From Deinococcus grandis (GTDB taxonomy: Bacteria; Deinococcota; Deinococci; Deinococcales; Deinococcaceae): a DNA stretch of 64,000 nucleotides. A program made the translations under genes and the position numbers. The stretch spans positions 324,162 to 388,161 of the forward strand of contig NZ_BCMS01000002.1 in assembly GCF_001485435.1 (NCBI RefSeq). Direction: 5' to 3'. Under the pieces are notes generated by a model. That model saw only the letters and a program-made list of their open reading frames with translations. It was not told where the DNA came from and ran no database searches. Shown here one piece after another: positions 31,213-40,369 of the stretch; position 1 is the stretch's first letter, and each line of letters opens with the position of its first letter.

Positions 31213-31218
31213 AGACTG
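31213..31218 (-). promoter_or_regulatory. Probable -10 box of the cydDCAB operon
   Basis: CAGTCT (minus strand) lies 6 nt before the cydD ATG. No Shine-Dalgarno sequence is present, so a leaderless transcript is likely. The first base departs from TANNNT. Confidence 0.35.
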
Positions 31219-31333
31219 CGCCTCCGGTCCGCGGACACGCGAGGGGCGCACGTCCTGAATTTCACATGCGCGCCTCACCGCGTCTGAAGCGCACCTTCAT
31301 GCCGACCCGCCGCCCCGCCAGCCCGGCCCGGCG

Positions 31334-31339
31334 TACACT
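31334..31339 (+). promoter_or_regulatory. -10 box of a leaderless transcript (acetyltransferase)
   Basis: TACACT lies 6 nt before the GTG start at 31346 and no ribosome-binding site is visible. It supports that start and a transcript beginning at or beside it. Confidence 0.5.
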
Positions 31340-31345
31340 GCGCCC

Positions 31346-31966
31346 GTGCCGCCGATCCGCCCCGCCCGCCCCGACGACGCCCGCGCCGCCGGGCACGTCG
31401 CCTACGAGACGGGCTTCTTCGGCGCGAGCGCCGCGCGGTACTTCCCCGCCCCGGACCTGTTCGCCCGGCTGTGGGTCGGTCCGTACTTCGCCGGGGCAGG
31501 CGCCGGGCTGTTCGTCACGCACGACGCCCGCGGCGTGACCGGGTACGTGCTCGGCAGCCCCGACCCCCAGCGGTACCGCCGCGCGCTGCTGCGCGTCCTG
31601 CCCGGCGCTTGGCGGGACACGCCCGCCCGGGCGCTGCCCGCCGTGACCCGCTACCTGCTGCGCGCCGCGCGCCACCCCGCCCCGCACGCCCCGCCGGACC
31701 GTTACCCCGCGCACCTGCACCTGAACCTGCTGCCCCGGGCGCGCGGGCAGCGCCTCGCGGACCCGCTGCTCGACGCGCACCTCGGCACCCTGCGGACGCT
31801 GGGCGTGCCCGGCGTGCAGCTGAGCACCACCAGCGAGAACCGCGCCGCGCTCGCCGCGTACCGCCGTCACGGGTTCGAGGTGCGCGAGCGCCGCCTCACG
31901 GACCTGTGGACGCCCTGGCTGGGCCACCCGGCCGAACACGTCGTCATGACCCTCGACCTCACCTGA
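31346..31966 (+). CDS. GNAT-family N-acetyltransferase
   Basis: The 206-residue protein has the GNAT layout: PIRPARPDDARAAGHVAYETGF at the start, a central insertion rich in Arg and Pro, HLHLNLLPRARGQRLADPLLDAHL (the acetyl-CoA pyrophosphate loop corresponds to RARGQRLADPL) and STTSENRAALAAYRRHGFEVRER, typical of the C-terminal half. It transfers an acetyl group from acetyl-CoA to an unknown amine. It is monocistronic and diverges from cydD. Confidence 0.82.
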   Translation: MPPIRPARPDDARAAGHVAYETGFFGASAARYFPAPDLFARLWVGPYFAGAGAGLFVTHDARGVTGYVLGSPDPQRYRRALLRVLPGAWRDTPARALPAVTRYLLRAARHPAPHAPPDRYPAHLHLNLLPRARGQRLADPLLDAHLGTLRTLGVPGVQLSTTSENRAALAAYRRHGFEVRERRLTDLWTPWLGHPAEHVVMTLDLT

Positions 31967-31970
31967 CCCC

Positions 31971-32012
31971 GCTGCCCGCTGCCCGCTGCCTGCTGCCCGC
32001 TGCCCGCTGCGG
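31971..32012 (+). repeat. Tandem heptamer repeat, six units
   Basis: GCTGCCC is repeated six times head to tail (third unit GCTGCCT, last unit GCTGCGG). The array fills the gap between two converging genes and abuts the stop codon of the lipoprotein gene at 32013. Such an array can change length by slippage. Confidence 0.8.
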
Positions 32013-32861
32013 TCAGCGGAGTTCCTCCGCCTGCACCCGCGCGCCGGGCGGGAGCGGCGCCGGGCTGCGCGCGCGGCCCTCGACGGGCGTGAGCGGCACC
32101 TCGACGTTCCAGTCGCCGTCCCGGGCGGTCACGGTCAGCGACTCGTCGGGCGTGACCGGGTTGCCCAGCGCGTCGCGGATGTCGCGGTACGCGCCCCGGT
32201 CGCCCCGCAGGTTCCGGGCCGGGCCGGGCAGGACGTCGACCTCCCCGACCTCCCCGGCGGCGTCCCCGGTGGTCGCCACGACCCGCAGCAGGCCCGTCAC
32301 GCGACCCGGCGGGAGGAACGTCCAGGCGGTCAGGTGCGTGGGCGTCACGCGGCGGCGGAGCGTCACGCCGTCCGGGCGGCGGATCACGACGTCCACCGGC
32401 AGATCCGTCACGTTCCCCTGCGCGTCCAGCGGGTGCAGCACCAGCGCCGGTGGCCGCACCTGCGACACCCGCACGCCGCGCGCACCGACTTTCAGGGTCA
32501 GGGGCGTGACGGGCGCGCCGGGCGCGCGGCGAAGCTCGCCACTCAGGCGCCGCCCGGCGTACTGCACCTCGAACGGGGTCAGGCCCGCGCGGACGTACGG
32601 CGCCGTCAGGACCAGCTGCCCACCCTGCGCGGCGCGGCCCGGCACCCGGACTGCCCCGGCAGGCGTGAACAGGGTCAGGGTCGCGCGGTCGCCCCGCCGG
32701 ACGCCCGCGCCGGACAGCGTGACGGTCACGCCCGTGACGTCGGCGCGCGCGGCGAGCCGCGGGGCGGCGCGGTCCGGCGCGGCGCGGCAGCCGCTCATAA
32801 GGGCAACCAGCAGGAGGGCCACCGGCGGCCAGCGGGGGGTGTGGACCGGCCTGAGGGTCAC
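32013..32861 (-). CDS. Hypothetical lipoprotein, partner of the upstream membrane protein
   Basis: The 282-residue protein begins with a lipoprotein signal (PPVALLLVALMSGC) and then consists of beta-rich segments resembling Ig-like or fibronectin-like folds (for example VTGVTVTLSGAGVRRGDRATLTLF). No enzyme motif is seen. Its ATG overlaps the stop of the large membrane-protein gene by 4 nt, so the two are co-translated and probably act together at the envelope. The family is not recognised. Confidence 0.75.
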   Translation of the reverse strand: MTLRPVHTPRWPPVALLLVALMSGCRAAPDRAAPRLAARADVTGVTVTLSGAGVRRGDRATLTLFTPAGAVRVPGRAAQGGQLVLTAPYVRAGLTPFEVQYAGRRLSGELRRAPGAPVTPLTLKVGARGVRVSQVRPPALVLHPLDAQGNVTDLPVDVVIRRPDGVTLRRRVTPTHLTAWTFLPPGRVTGLLRVVATTGDAAGEVGEVDVLPGPARNLRGDRGAYRDIRDALGNPVTPDESLTVTARDGDWNVEVPLTPVEGRARSPAPLPPGARVQAEELR

Positions 32862-35662
32862 GGGCGCTCCGGGGCGGGCAGCGTCACGAAACTCAGCCGG
32901 TACGCGCCGCCCCCCGGCAGCGGGAACACGCCGGGCGGCACCGGGCGCGGCTGCACCGTCACGAGGTCCGTGTGGGGCGGCGCGGGGACCGCCAGCACCT
33001 CACGCGTGGCGGGCGGCGCGGCCGGCAGCGTAAACGACCAGCTCGCCCCGGGCGGCAGTTCCGGACCGGCGGCGGCATACACCCAGCTCACGCCCCGCCC
33101 GTCGAACAGGGTCAGCAGCGCCATGGGCGTCGCGACCGTGCCGTTCGAGGCATTGCGCGCCTGCACCTCTATCCGGCCGCCGCGCACGCGGCTGCGGCTC
33201 ACGAGTGGGCGGTCCAGGTGCCGTCCCGTGACGACCGCGCGGGCGCCGACCTCCACGCTCAGGCGCCCCGCACCGCCTGCGGTCAGCAGGTCGTCCAGGG
33301 TCACGCCCGGCAGGGGCGGCAGCTGCACGCGCAGCGGACTGCGTTCCCCGCTGCGGAGCTTGTGCTGCGCGAACAGGCCCACGTTCGCCTGCGCGACCCG
33401 CTCGCCGTTCACGCGCAGGATCACCGTGACCGTCAGGTCCGCCGGGCGGGCGTCCGCGCACAGCACCTCCGACAGGTACCACACGCGCCCCCGCGCGTCG
33501 CGTGTCAGGCGGCCCGGCAGGACCTGCAGCACCGGGCGGTCCAGGACGTCGGCGGGCGCCGTGACGTTCGTGGTGATGCGGCGCGGCGCGCGGTAGAACA
33601 CCACCTCCGGCTGCGGGCTGCGGGTGGGGCGCCGCAGCGTGACCGACCCGGTCCCGCCCTCGCGGACCTGCCAGCCGCGCGCGCCCAGCGTCAGGTCGAG
33701 GCGCCGCGTGGCCCGCCGGTCCCCCAGCGGCGTCCACCAGCGTTCATGCACCGTGGCCTGCGCCCGGCCCGGCCCGGCCGCTGTGACCTGCACCCGCGCG
33801 CCGTCGAGGCGACTGTACGGCCCGCGCAGGCCGCCGGTCGTCGCGGGCTGCGCCGTGACGCTCACCAGATACCGCTGCGCCGCCCACCCGGGCCGGTACG
33901 CCTGCGCCAGCAGCAGCGCCAGCGCCGCGCCGCACAGCGTCAGCGGCACCAGGATCAGGTCCGCGGGGCGCGCCACCCCGGCCGGCAGCGGCGGATCGGT
34001 CCGCCACGCCGGGACGCCCAGCGGCAGCAGCAGCGCGCTGACCAGCAGCGCCAGCAGCGGCGCCGCGCCCCACAGCGCGCCCAGCGGGGCCGGCAGCGTG
34101 GGCCGCGCCAGCCGCGCCGGGACGGGCGGGATGTCCTCGCGCTCCCAGACGACCACGCCGTTTTCCAGCGTGCCGATGTTGTGCCAGCCGTGCATGAACA
34201 GCAGCGGGTCGAGCACGTCACTGCGGGCGTACACGAACTTCAGATGAGCCCGGTCCGGATGCGTGAGAACCTCCGGCAGGCGCCCCAGGCCCGGCAGGTC
34301 CAGCCGTTCGGGCAGCGCCGCGCCCGCGCCGGGCGGCGCCAGCGGCTGCGGCAGGTCCGGCGGGAGGTGCCACAGGCCCGACGGGGTCGCCGCGCGCGTC
34401 TGCGCGCTCAGGCGGCCCAGCTGCGTCCCGAAGCCCACCGTCAGGTACCGGTAGCGCCAGTGTTCGTCCTTCTCGATGAAGTTCAGCAGCGGCGTGAGGT
34501 TCAGCGGCGGCCCTTCCAGCACCCGCGTGGCGTTCAGGGCGTTCAGGCTGACGCTGCCCAGGATCACCAGGGTCGCGCTGACCAGCAGGGCCAGCGGGGG
34601 CCGCGCGCCACCCCGCGCCGCGTCCCAGCCGCGCAGCGCCGCCAGCGCCGAGAGCGGCGTGAGCAGCAGGGCGCCCAGCAGCGCCAGCGTTTCCGGCGCC
34701 GCCCGCCACGGCACCGGCAGCAGCAGTGAACCCAGCGCGGCCAGCAGCAGCAGCGTGCCCGGCAGCGCCGCGCGCACGCTGTCCGGCGCGGCCCTCCAGT
34801 GCGTGCCCAGCCGCTGGGCCGGTGTGCCCGCTGCGCCGCCCGCCCAGCGGGTGCGGACCGCGCGGACCAGGGCGGGCGCGGCCCACGCCAGGGACGCCAG
34901 CGGCAGCGCCCACGTCAGCCACGCGCTGCGGCCCAGGCGCAGATCGGGCCGGGGGACCCGCGTCACCTCGCCCACCCACAGCGCGTCCGGCAGCGCCAGC
35001 AGCAGCAGCGTGCCCGGCACCGCCAGCGCCGCCAGCACGGACCGGCGCCGCGCCGCGCCCGCCACGCCGGGCAGCAATGCCAGCGTGCCCAGCAGCAGCA
35101 GGGGCGCGGCGCTGTGCGCGGCCCCCGCCGCCAGCAGGCCCGCCGCCCACCCCAGCAGGTCCCGCCGCCGCCCGCGCCCCACCCACGCGAGCAGGGCGGG
35201 CGCGGCGTTCAGTGCCAGGCCCGCCCCGAGGACCGCGCCCAGCTGCCCGAACACGCTGACACTCAGGGTCAGGGCGCTGCCCAGCAGGGTCAGCAGGGTC
35301 ACCACGCCCGCCGCGCGCGGCCCGGCGCCCAGCAGCAGCGTGAAGCGGTACGTGCCGTACAGCAGCGTCAGGACCGCCAGGAACTGCGCGGCGGCGTACG
35401 CGCCCTCCAGGCCCAGCGGTCCGCTGAGCGCCCCGATCAGCTGCGGCAGCAGCGGCGAGACGCCCGTCAGCGGCACCCCGCCGTACCAGCGGTCGTCGAA
35501 CGGGTCGAGGGGCGCGCGGGCGTACGCGCTGGCCAGGAACAGCCACTCGGCGGCCTGCGCGGACTTCAGGCCCGTGCGGGTCAGGACCAGCACGCCGTGG
35601 TACGCGCCGGTCAGCAGGAGGGCCAGCAGCAGCAGGCGCGTGCGGCGCCGGGACGCGGTCAT
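32858..35662 (-). CDS. Large polytopic membrane protein, GT-C-like or 6-pyruvoyl-tetrahydropterin-synthase-related family
   Basis: The 934-residue protein has about 12 hydrophobic helices in residues 10-450 (LLLLALLLTGAYHGVLVL, then FDDRWYGGVPLTGVSPLLPQLIGAL and GTYRFTLLLGAG). Soluble loops and a C-terminal beta-rich half (about residues 600-934) with further helices follow. The early acidic loop after helix 1 (DPFDDRWYGG) resembles the metal/substrate loop of GT-C glycosyltransferases, but the DxD arrangement is not certain. It may glycosylate or export an envelope polymer (inference). The ATG at 35662 follows no clear ribosome-binding site. Its stop overlaps the lipoprotein start. Confidence 0.72.
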   Translation of the reverse strand: MTASRRRTRLLLLALLLTGAYHGVLVLTRTGLKSAQAAEWLFLASAYARAPLDPFDDRWYGGVPLTGVSPLLPQLIGALSGPLGLEGAYAAAQFLAVLTLLYGTYRFTLLLGAGPRAAGVVTLLTLLGSALTLSVSVFGQLGAVLGAGLALNAAPALLAWVGRGRRRDLLGWAAGLLAAGAAHSAAPLLLLGTLALLPGVAGAARRRSVLAALAVPGTLLLLALPDALWVGEVTRVPRPDLRLGRSAWLTWALPLASLAWAAPALVRAVRTRWAGGAAGTPAQRLGTHWRAAPDSVRAALPGTLLLLAALGSLLLPVPWRAAPETLALLGALLLTPLSALAALRGWDAARGGARPPLALLVSATLVILGSVSLNALNATRVLEGPPLNLTPLLNFIEKDEHWRYRYLTVGFGTQLGRLSAQTRAATPSGLWHLPPDLPQPLAPPGAGAALPERLDLPGLGRLPEVLTHPDRAHLKFVYARSDVLDPLLFMHGWHNIGTLENGVVVWEREDIPPVPARLARPTLPAPLGALWGAAPLLALLVSALLLPLGVPAWRTDPPLPAGVARPADLILVPLTLCGAALALLLAQAYRPGWAAQRYLVSVTAQPATTGGLRGPYSRLDGARVQVTAAGPGRAQATVHERWWTPLGDRRATRRLDLTLGARGWQVREGGTGSVTLRRPTRSPQPEVVFYRAPRRITTNVTAPADVLDRPVLQVLPGRLTRDARGRVWYLSEVLCADARPADLTVTVILRVNGERVAQANVGLFAQHKLRSGERSPLRVQLPPLPGVTLDDLLTAGGAGRLSVEVGARAVVTGRHLDRPLVSRSRVRGGRIEVQARNASNGTVATPMALLTLFDGRGVSWVYAAAGPELPPGASWSFTLPAAPPATREVLAVPAPPHTDLVTVQPRPVPPGVFPLPGGGAYRLSFVTLPAPERP

Positions 35663-36246
35663 GCGGCCCGCACCCGGCCCGGACTGAGCGTGGCCAGCAC
35701 CGGGCGCTTCCGGCGGTTCGAGCGGTGCTCGCCGCACACCGGCCACGCGCGGCCCCGCGCGGCGGCCGGGCAGGGCGAGACGCCGCGGTCCACAGCAGGG
35801 GGGAAGGGGCGTGCCGTCGGCCCGTCCACGCCCCCGACCACCGCGGTCAGACCGTCCGGGCGGCTCATCGGCGACCAACCGACCGGGCACCCGCGACCGG
35901 CCACGAGGGCAGGCGCCCCGCGGCGTGATGGTGCCCCCGGGGCGCAGCTGGCAACCGCTGTGAGGCTCACGCCCCCAGCCTACCGCCCGCACGCGGCCTC
36001 GCGCCGCTCCGGCCCCCCGGTCACTTCGGCGTGCCCCCCCGCCGGGGGCAGCCGCCGGTCAGGCAAGTGCGCCGCGCGCCCGGGCCGGCATGTGCCAGAT
36101 TGAGGCGTAGCCGATCCTGTACCCGGTTCAAGCCGCTCCGCTCTGCATGACTTCCGCGCCCGGCGGCGCCCCTGATTCGCCTTCCCGACCGCGCAGGACG
36201 CTCCACCTGACCGGGGCCGCCTGCCCGGTCACTGACAGGAGTTCCC
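35663..36246. other. 584-bp intergenic region without a convincing gene
   Basis: The stretch separates the divergent membrane-protein gene and diguanylate cyclase gene. It is G/C-rich with many short inverted repeats. A 103-codon frame on the minus strand (35659-35970) overlaps the membrane-protein start by 4 nt, but its composition (Arg, Pro, Gly, Ala) looks non-coding. No tRNA, riboswitch or clear promoter was seen apart from the AGGAGT ribosome-binding site at 36238-36243. Confidence 0.5.
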
Positions 36247-37386
36247 TTGATCTCTGCGGCGCTGCCCAACCTGTTCGTGAACCTGTGCGTGCTCGTGACG
36301 CTGTCGTTCGTCCTGAGCCTCACGTACCGCGACTGGCCCCCACCGCCGGGACGGACGCTGCGCTGGACGCGACTGGCGTTGACGGCCCTGATGGCCGCCG
36401 CGCTGTTCCTGCTCGCCACGCCCGGCGACGGGGGCCGCGTCAGCCTCGCGCTCGTGCCGGTCGTCCTGATGGCGCTGCGCTACGGCTGGTCCGGCGGCCT
36501 GAGCACCGGCCTGCCCGTCACGCTCCTCGCCGCGCTCGACGGCCCCCCGGCGCTGCTCAGCGCCACCCTGTCCCTGCTGAGCGTCACCGCCCTGACCGTC
36601 CGCGCGCGGCACCTGCTCGACCTGAGCGACGTCAGCGGCTCCCTGCACCGGCACGGCTGGGTGGCGCTGCTGCTGTTCCTGCCCGTCACGTTCCCGCAGC
36701 CCGGTCACGTCCTCGAGTGGCTCGCGGCGTACCCGACGGTGCTCGTCATGCACGCCGTGGGCTTCCTGATCACCGCGACCATGCTCACGTCCCGCGTCGC
36801 GCTGATCCAGAGCACCACCCGCTACCGCGCCGAGGCGCACCAGGACGCCCTGACCGGCCTCGCGAACCGCCGCCAGTTCGAACTGGACCTGCCGTTCACG
36901 CAGCCCGGCGACGCCCTGCTCCTCATTGACCTCGATCACTTCAAACGCGTGAACGACGAGTACGGCCACCCGGTCGGGGACGCCGTGCTGCGCGCCGTCG
37001 GGCAGGCCCTCACGGCCGAACTGCGCGGCCGGGACCGCGCGTACCGCTACGGCGGCGAGGAATTCGCCGTGATCCTGCGCCGCGTCCCCCCGTCCGAGGT
37101 GGACCGCGTCGCGCGGCGCATGGCCCGCACCGTCGCCGAGCTGCCGCCTGTCCAGGCGGCCGGGGTGCAGGGACCGCCGGTGACCGTGTCGGTGGGCGGC
37201 GCGACCTTCGGCCTGTGGTCCCGCACCCGGACCCTGTGGGACGCCGACGAGGCGCTGTACACCGTCAAGGGCGCGGGGCGCAACGGCGTGCGCATCGCGG
37301 GCCAGTCGGCCGCGCCGTCCACCGGGGCCGCGCGCGGGTCAGGTGACCGGCCGGTCGAACCGCGCGAGCAGGAACTCCAGCGCTGA
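36247..37386 (+). CDS. Membrane-bound diguanylate cyclase
   Basis: The 379-residue protein has five to six N-terminal membrane helices (about residues 8-190, like the 5TM-5TMR/MHYT-type sensor arrays) and a GGDEF domain: DALTGLANRRQFELDL, LIDLDHFKRVNDEYGHPVGD and the active site GGEEF in YRYGGEEFAVIL. An inhibitory I-site RGRD sits five residues before GGEEF. It should make c-di-GMP and be feedback-inhibited. The start is TTG 36247, picked because AGGAGT lies 3 nt upstream and the first helix begins directly after it. Confidence 0.88.
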   Translation: MISAALPNLFVNLCVLVTLSFVLSLTYRDWPPPPGRTLRWTRLALTALMAAALFLLATPGDGGRVSLALVPVVLMALRYGWSGGLSTGLPVTLLAALDGPPALLSATLSLLSVTALTVRARHLLDLSDVSGSLHRHGWVALLLFLPVTFPQPGHVLEWLAAYPTVLVMHAVGFLITATMLTSRVALIQSTTRYRAEAHQDALTGLANRRQFELDLPFTQPGDALLLIDLDHFKRVNDEYGHPVGDAVLRAVGQALTAELRGRDRAYRYGGEEFAVILRRVPPSEVDRVARRMARTVAELPPVQAAGVQGPPVTVSVGGATFGLWSRTRTLWDADEALYTVKGAGRNGVRIAGQSAAPSTGAARGSGDRPVEPREQELQR

Positions 37387-37540
37387 CCGCGACGTTCAGA
37401 CGCCAGGGAGGCCCTCGGCACACCTGACACGAGCGGAGGGCGAGGCCGTCCACATCTTCCGCAGAGCTGATGGCTGTGCCGTTGACCTTCAAGGAACCTG
37501 AACGCTGCTGTGGCACGCCTGACGCCAGGTCCGACCGGGG

Positions 37541-39865
37541 TCAGCGGACCTGCACCTGGAAACAGGCCGCGCCGCTGTCCCCGGCGGGAACGTTCCCGAC
37601 CCGCACCGTCAGGAGCTGCCCGACGAGGCTGCCGGAGTCCGCGTCGTTGGCGCTGGTCAGCAGGGTCACGCCGGACCGCGTGAACTGCACGCCCAGGCCC
37701 GCGCCGTACGCGCCGGTGCGGGGGGTGGTCGTGGCGGGCGCGTTGTCGGTCAGGACGAAGTTCGTCGCGGCGCCGCCGCTGTTCAGGTACGAGATGCAGT
37801 ATTCGAGGATCTCGCCCGGCTGCGCCACGCTGGAGGTCCCCGCGCTGCCGCCGCGCGTGACGTTGCGCACGGTCTTCGTGAGCGTCACGCTGGGCGGGAG
37901 GTTGGCGGCGACGGTCACCGTGTCGGTGTCGCTGTTGTTCCCGGTCTGGGCGCTGGCCTCGCCGCCGCCACTGACGGACGCCGAGTTCGTGAACGTCCCG
38001 GCGCCGCTCGTGACGGTCAGTTGCACGTCCGGGTAGCTGCTCCCGGCGGCCAGGGCGTCACTGCGGGTGCAGCTCAGGGGGCTGAGGGTGCAGGTCCACC
38101 CGGGTCCGGACACGGCCACGGCGCTCATCCCGGCGGGCAGCGTGTCGCTGAGCGTCACGGTCTGCCCGGTCGTGGGGGCGGGACCCGCGTTGCTGACCCG
38201 CAGCGTGAACGTGCCGTTCGCTCCGGCCTGGAAGGACCCGAAGTGGAACTTGTCGACGCTCAGGTCCGGGCCGGCGACGGTGATCAGGGCCGGCTGGTCA
38301 CCCGCCGCGACGGGGTCGCTGTCGCTGGTGTCACTGACCGTGGTTCCCAGCGTCTGCTGCCGGTACGTGACGGTGCCCGTGTTGCTGATCACGGTGCCGC
38401 CCGCGGTGCCCGCGTTCACCGTCACGCGGAAGCGCACGCGGCTCTCCTCGCCGGGCAGGACGGTCCCGCCGCTCAGGGCGGTCGCGCCGGTCCCTATGCG
38501 GAACGTGACGGTGCGGGTCGCGGCGGCGTACTCGGCCTGGTCGTCCCCGCCCGCGTCGGTCTTCGCGCCAGCGTTGGCGCCCGTCACGACCAGCGAGCCG
38601 GGAACGAAGGTCGTGCCGGGGGGCAGCGGGTCGGTCAGGGTGACGTTCAGCGCCCCGTCGTTCCCCTGGTTCCTGATGACCAGTTCGTACTCGAGGGTAT
38701 CGCCGGGGATCAGGGAGCCGCCGTTGAGGTCCGTGACGCTCTTCGTGAGGGCGTCTTTGATGTTCGGCACGAAGATCTCGGTGGCCAGGGTGACGACGCC
38801 GGGGAAGATCACGTCGCTGCTCGTCCCGACGACGCGCACCACGGCGGAGGTGCTGCCGTTCGGGAGGGCGGTGTTCGGCGTGAAGGTGTCGATGTCCACG
38901 CCCAGGGTGTTCGTGAAGGCGGGCGTCTGCCCGGCCGTGACGTTCGCGCCGCCCCCGGCGACGCCGGTCGTGGCCGAGATCGTCGAGTTGAACACGTCGT
39001 TGACGGAGTTGACGGTGTTCGAGACGGTACTGAGGCTGGTGGTGTTCGGCCCGAAACGCAGGCTGCCCTGCGGGTTTGCCGCCGCGCCCTCCTGCGAGCC
39101 GCGGTCGCCGTCCCACGCGACCACGCCGATGGTGCTCCTGACCGCGCCGACGCTGGGGGTGATGAAGCCGCTCACGCTGATGTCCAGTGGTGCCAGCGGG
39201 TCGCTGGCCTGCAGGAACCCGTCGAACACCGCGAGGTTGCGGGTGGGCAGGCTGGTGTTGCGGTACGCGACGACCAGCGACCACCCGGCCCAGCTGCCGG
39301 AACCGGCAGAGCTGGCGACGTTCCCGACGGTGTACGTGCCGTTCCCGCCGGCCTGCACGAGGGCAGTGACGTCCACGAACGACTGGTAGTTGCTGCCGAT
39401 CACGGACGTGCGGCTGGCGGTCAGGGCGACGCTGGTGCCGGTCGCGGGGGTCGCCAGCCGCACGGCGGCGCGGTTCGCTGCGCTGGAGCTGATGCCGCTC
39501 CAGTACAGCCCGGCGAACAGGACGCTGCTGCCCGTGCCGACGTTCAGCGTGGCCGAGCTGGAGTTCGAGGTGGCCGCGTCGGTGTCGGTATCCGTGGGCA
39601 GCATGTACACGCCGTTGTTCGTGGCGGTGCCGCCGCTGCGGGCGGTGTTGCAGGCGGTGATCTGCGCTGTGGTCGCGGGTGCGGCGGTCGTGCAGTAGTA
39701 GTTCACGTTGCCGATCAGGACGATGTCGCCGTTCGTGGCGGTGTTCGCGTAGCGGGAACTGAAGGTGGTCTGGCCCGCCGCGTGCCCGCACAGGCCCCAC
39801 ACCGCCAGCAGCGTCGCCAGCAGCTGGACTGCGGCGCGGACTGACCCGGGGATCACCATGTTCAT
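37541..39865 (-). CDS. Secreted DUF11 repeat surface protein
   Basis: The 774-residue protein has a signal peptide (AAVQLLATLLAVWGLCGHAAG), a Ser/Thr/Asn-rich N-terminal domain (about residues 30-350) and at least three DUF11-type beta repeats. Markers are LTKSVTDLNGGSLIPGDTLEYELVIRNQGN, LSVDKFHFGSFQAGANGTFTLRVSNAG and LTKTVRNVTRGG. The family is extracellular or S-layer associated. No sorting motif, transmembrane anchor or carbohydrate-binding domain follows; the protein ends in a beta strand. TACGCT on the minus strand (39882-39877) is a plausible -10 box 11 nt before the ATG, and a palindrome lies just upstream of it. Confidence 0.88.
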   Translation of the reverse strand: MNMVIPGSVRAAVQLLATLLAVWGLCGHAAGQTTFSSRYANTATNGDIVLIGNVNYYCTTAAPATTAQITACNTARSGGTATNNGVYMLPTDTDTDAATSNSSSATLNVGTGSSVLFAGLYWSGISSSAANRAAVRLATPATGTSVALTASRTSVIGSNYQSFVDVTALVQAGGNGTYTVGNVASSAGSGSWAGWSLVVAYRNTSLPTRNLAVFDGFLQASDPLAPLDISVSGFITPSVGAVRSTIGVVAWDGDRGSQEGAAANPQGSLRFGPNTTSLSTVSNTVNSVNDVFNSTISATTGVAGGGANVTAGQTPAFTNTLGVDIDTFTPNTALPNGSTSAVVRVVGTSSDVIFPGVVTLATEIFVPNIKDALTKSVTDLNGGSLIPGDTLEYELVIRNQGNDGALNVTLTDPLPPGTTFVPGSLVVTGANAGAKTDAGGDDQAEYAAATRTVTFRIGTGATALSGGTVLPGEESRVRFRVTVNAGTAGGTVISNTGTVTYRQQTLGTTVSDTSDSDPVAAGDQPALITVAGPDLSVDKFHFGSFQAGANGTFTLRVSNAGPAPTTGQTVTLSDTLPAGMSAVAVSGPGWTCTLSPLSCTRSDALAAGSSYPDVQLTVTSGAGTFTNSASVSGGGEASAQTGNNSDTDTVTVAANLPPSVTLTKTVRNVTRGGSAGTSSVAQPGEILEYCISYLNSGGAATNFVLTDNAPATTTPRTGAYGAGLGVQFTRSGVTLLTSANDADSGSLVGQLLTVRVGNVPAGDSGAACFQVQVR

Positions 39866-39891
39866 ACTTGATCATGAGCGTACCGGGTCGC

Positions 39892-39918
39892 GTATGCCAG
39901 AAATCTCACATGGCATAC
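39892..39918. promoter_or_regulatory. Perfect inverted repeat between DUF11 and chemosensory operons
   Basis: GTATGCCA (39892-39899) and TGGCATAC (39911-39918) form a perfect 8-bp dyad with an 11-nt spacer. It lies 10 bp upstream of the DUF11 -10 box, where a regulator would act, and about 100 bp from the -10 box of the chemosensory operon on the other strand. The binding protein is unknown. Confidence 0.5.
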
Positions 39919-40015
39919 GGTGGTCGCCTGCACGCCGCGCCCCACAGCGACACCGGATCGCCCGCGCGCCGGACCACATGGGAGATTTTCGTCCCTCACC
40001 GGGCGGCGCGGCAGG

Positions 40016-40021
40016 TAAGCT
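40016..40021 (+). promoter_or_regulatory. -10 box of the chemosensory operon (leaderless)
   Basis: TAAGCT stands 6 nt before the first GTG of the operon at 40028, and no Shine-Dalgarno sequence precedes that codon. All eight genes downstream are closely packed in one direction, so this box may drive the whole operon. No good -35 is visible. Confidence 0.45.
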
Positions 40022-40027
40022 GAGCAC

Positions 40028-40369
40028 GTGACCCCACCCGCCGCGACCCCGGCACCCCAGGCCCTGCTGCTACGGGTGGGTCAGGCGCGGTTCCTGCTGC
40101 CACTGGACCACGTCGAGCGCCTGTACCCCATGGTGCACCTGCCGCCCGGACCGCCCCGCGTGCACCTGCGCGGCGAGACGCTGCCCGTCCTCGACCCCCG
40201 CCCAGACTGGGGGCAGCCGCCCGCCCCGCCGGACGCGTCACAGCGGCTGGTGGTCGTCCGCACGCCGGACCGCGCGGCGTGGTGGGTGGACGAGGCCGGT
40301 CCGATCCTGCCGGTCACGCCGGACCACCCGGCGGTCCTGGACGGGCAGGTGGTGAGCGTGCTGTGGTGA
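40028..40369 (+). CDS. cheW: CheW-type coupling protein (WspB/WspD-like), short
   Basis: This is a 113-residue single CheW domain (LLLRVGQARFLLPLDHVERLYPM at the start, HLRGETLPVLDPRPDWG in the middle), shorter than the usual 150-170 residues. It would tether the receptor to the kinase. It opens an eight-gene operon; its stop overlaps the cheR GTG (GTGA). Confidence 0.82.
   Translation: MTPPAATPAPQALLLRVGQARFLLPLDHVERLYPMVHLPPGPPRVHLRGETLPVLDPRPDWGQPPAPPDASQRLVVVRTPDRAAWWVDEAGPILPVTPDHPAVLDGQVVSVLW

Noticed and set aside
35659..35970. 103-codon minus-strand frame overlapping the membrane-protein start by 4 nt
   Set aside because: Overlap geometry is suggestive, but the protein is Arg/Pro/Gly/Ala-rich with no hydrophobic core or ribosome-binding site.
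36000..36246. c-di-GMP riboswitch upstream of the diguanylate cyclase
   Set aside because: No conserved GEMM core sequences could be found by eye.
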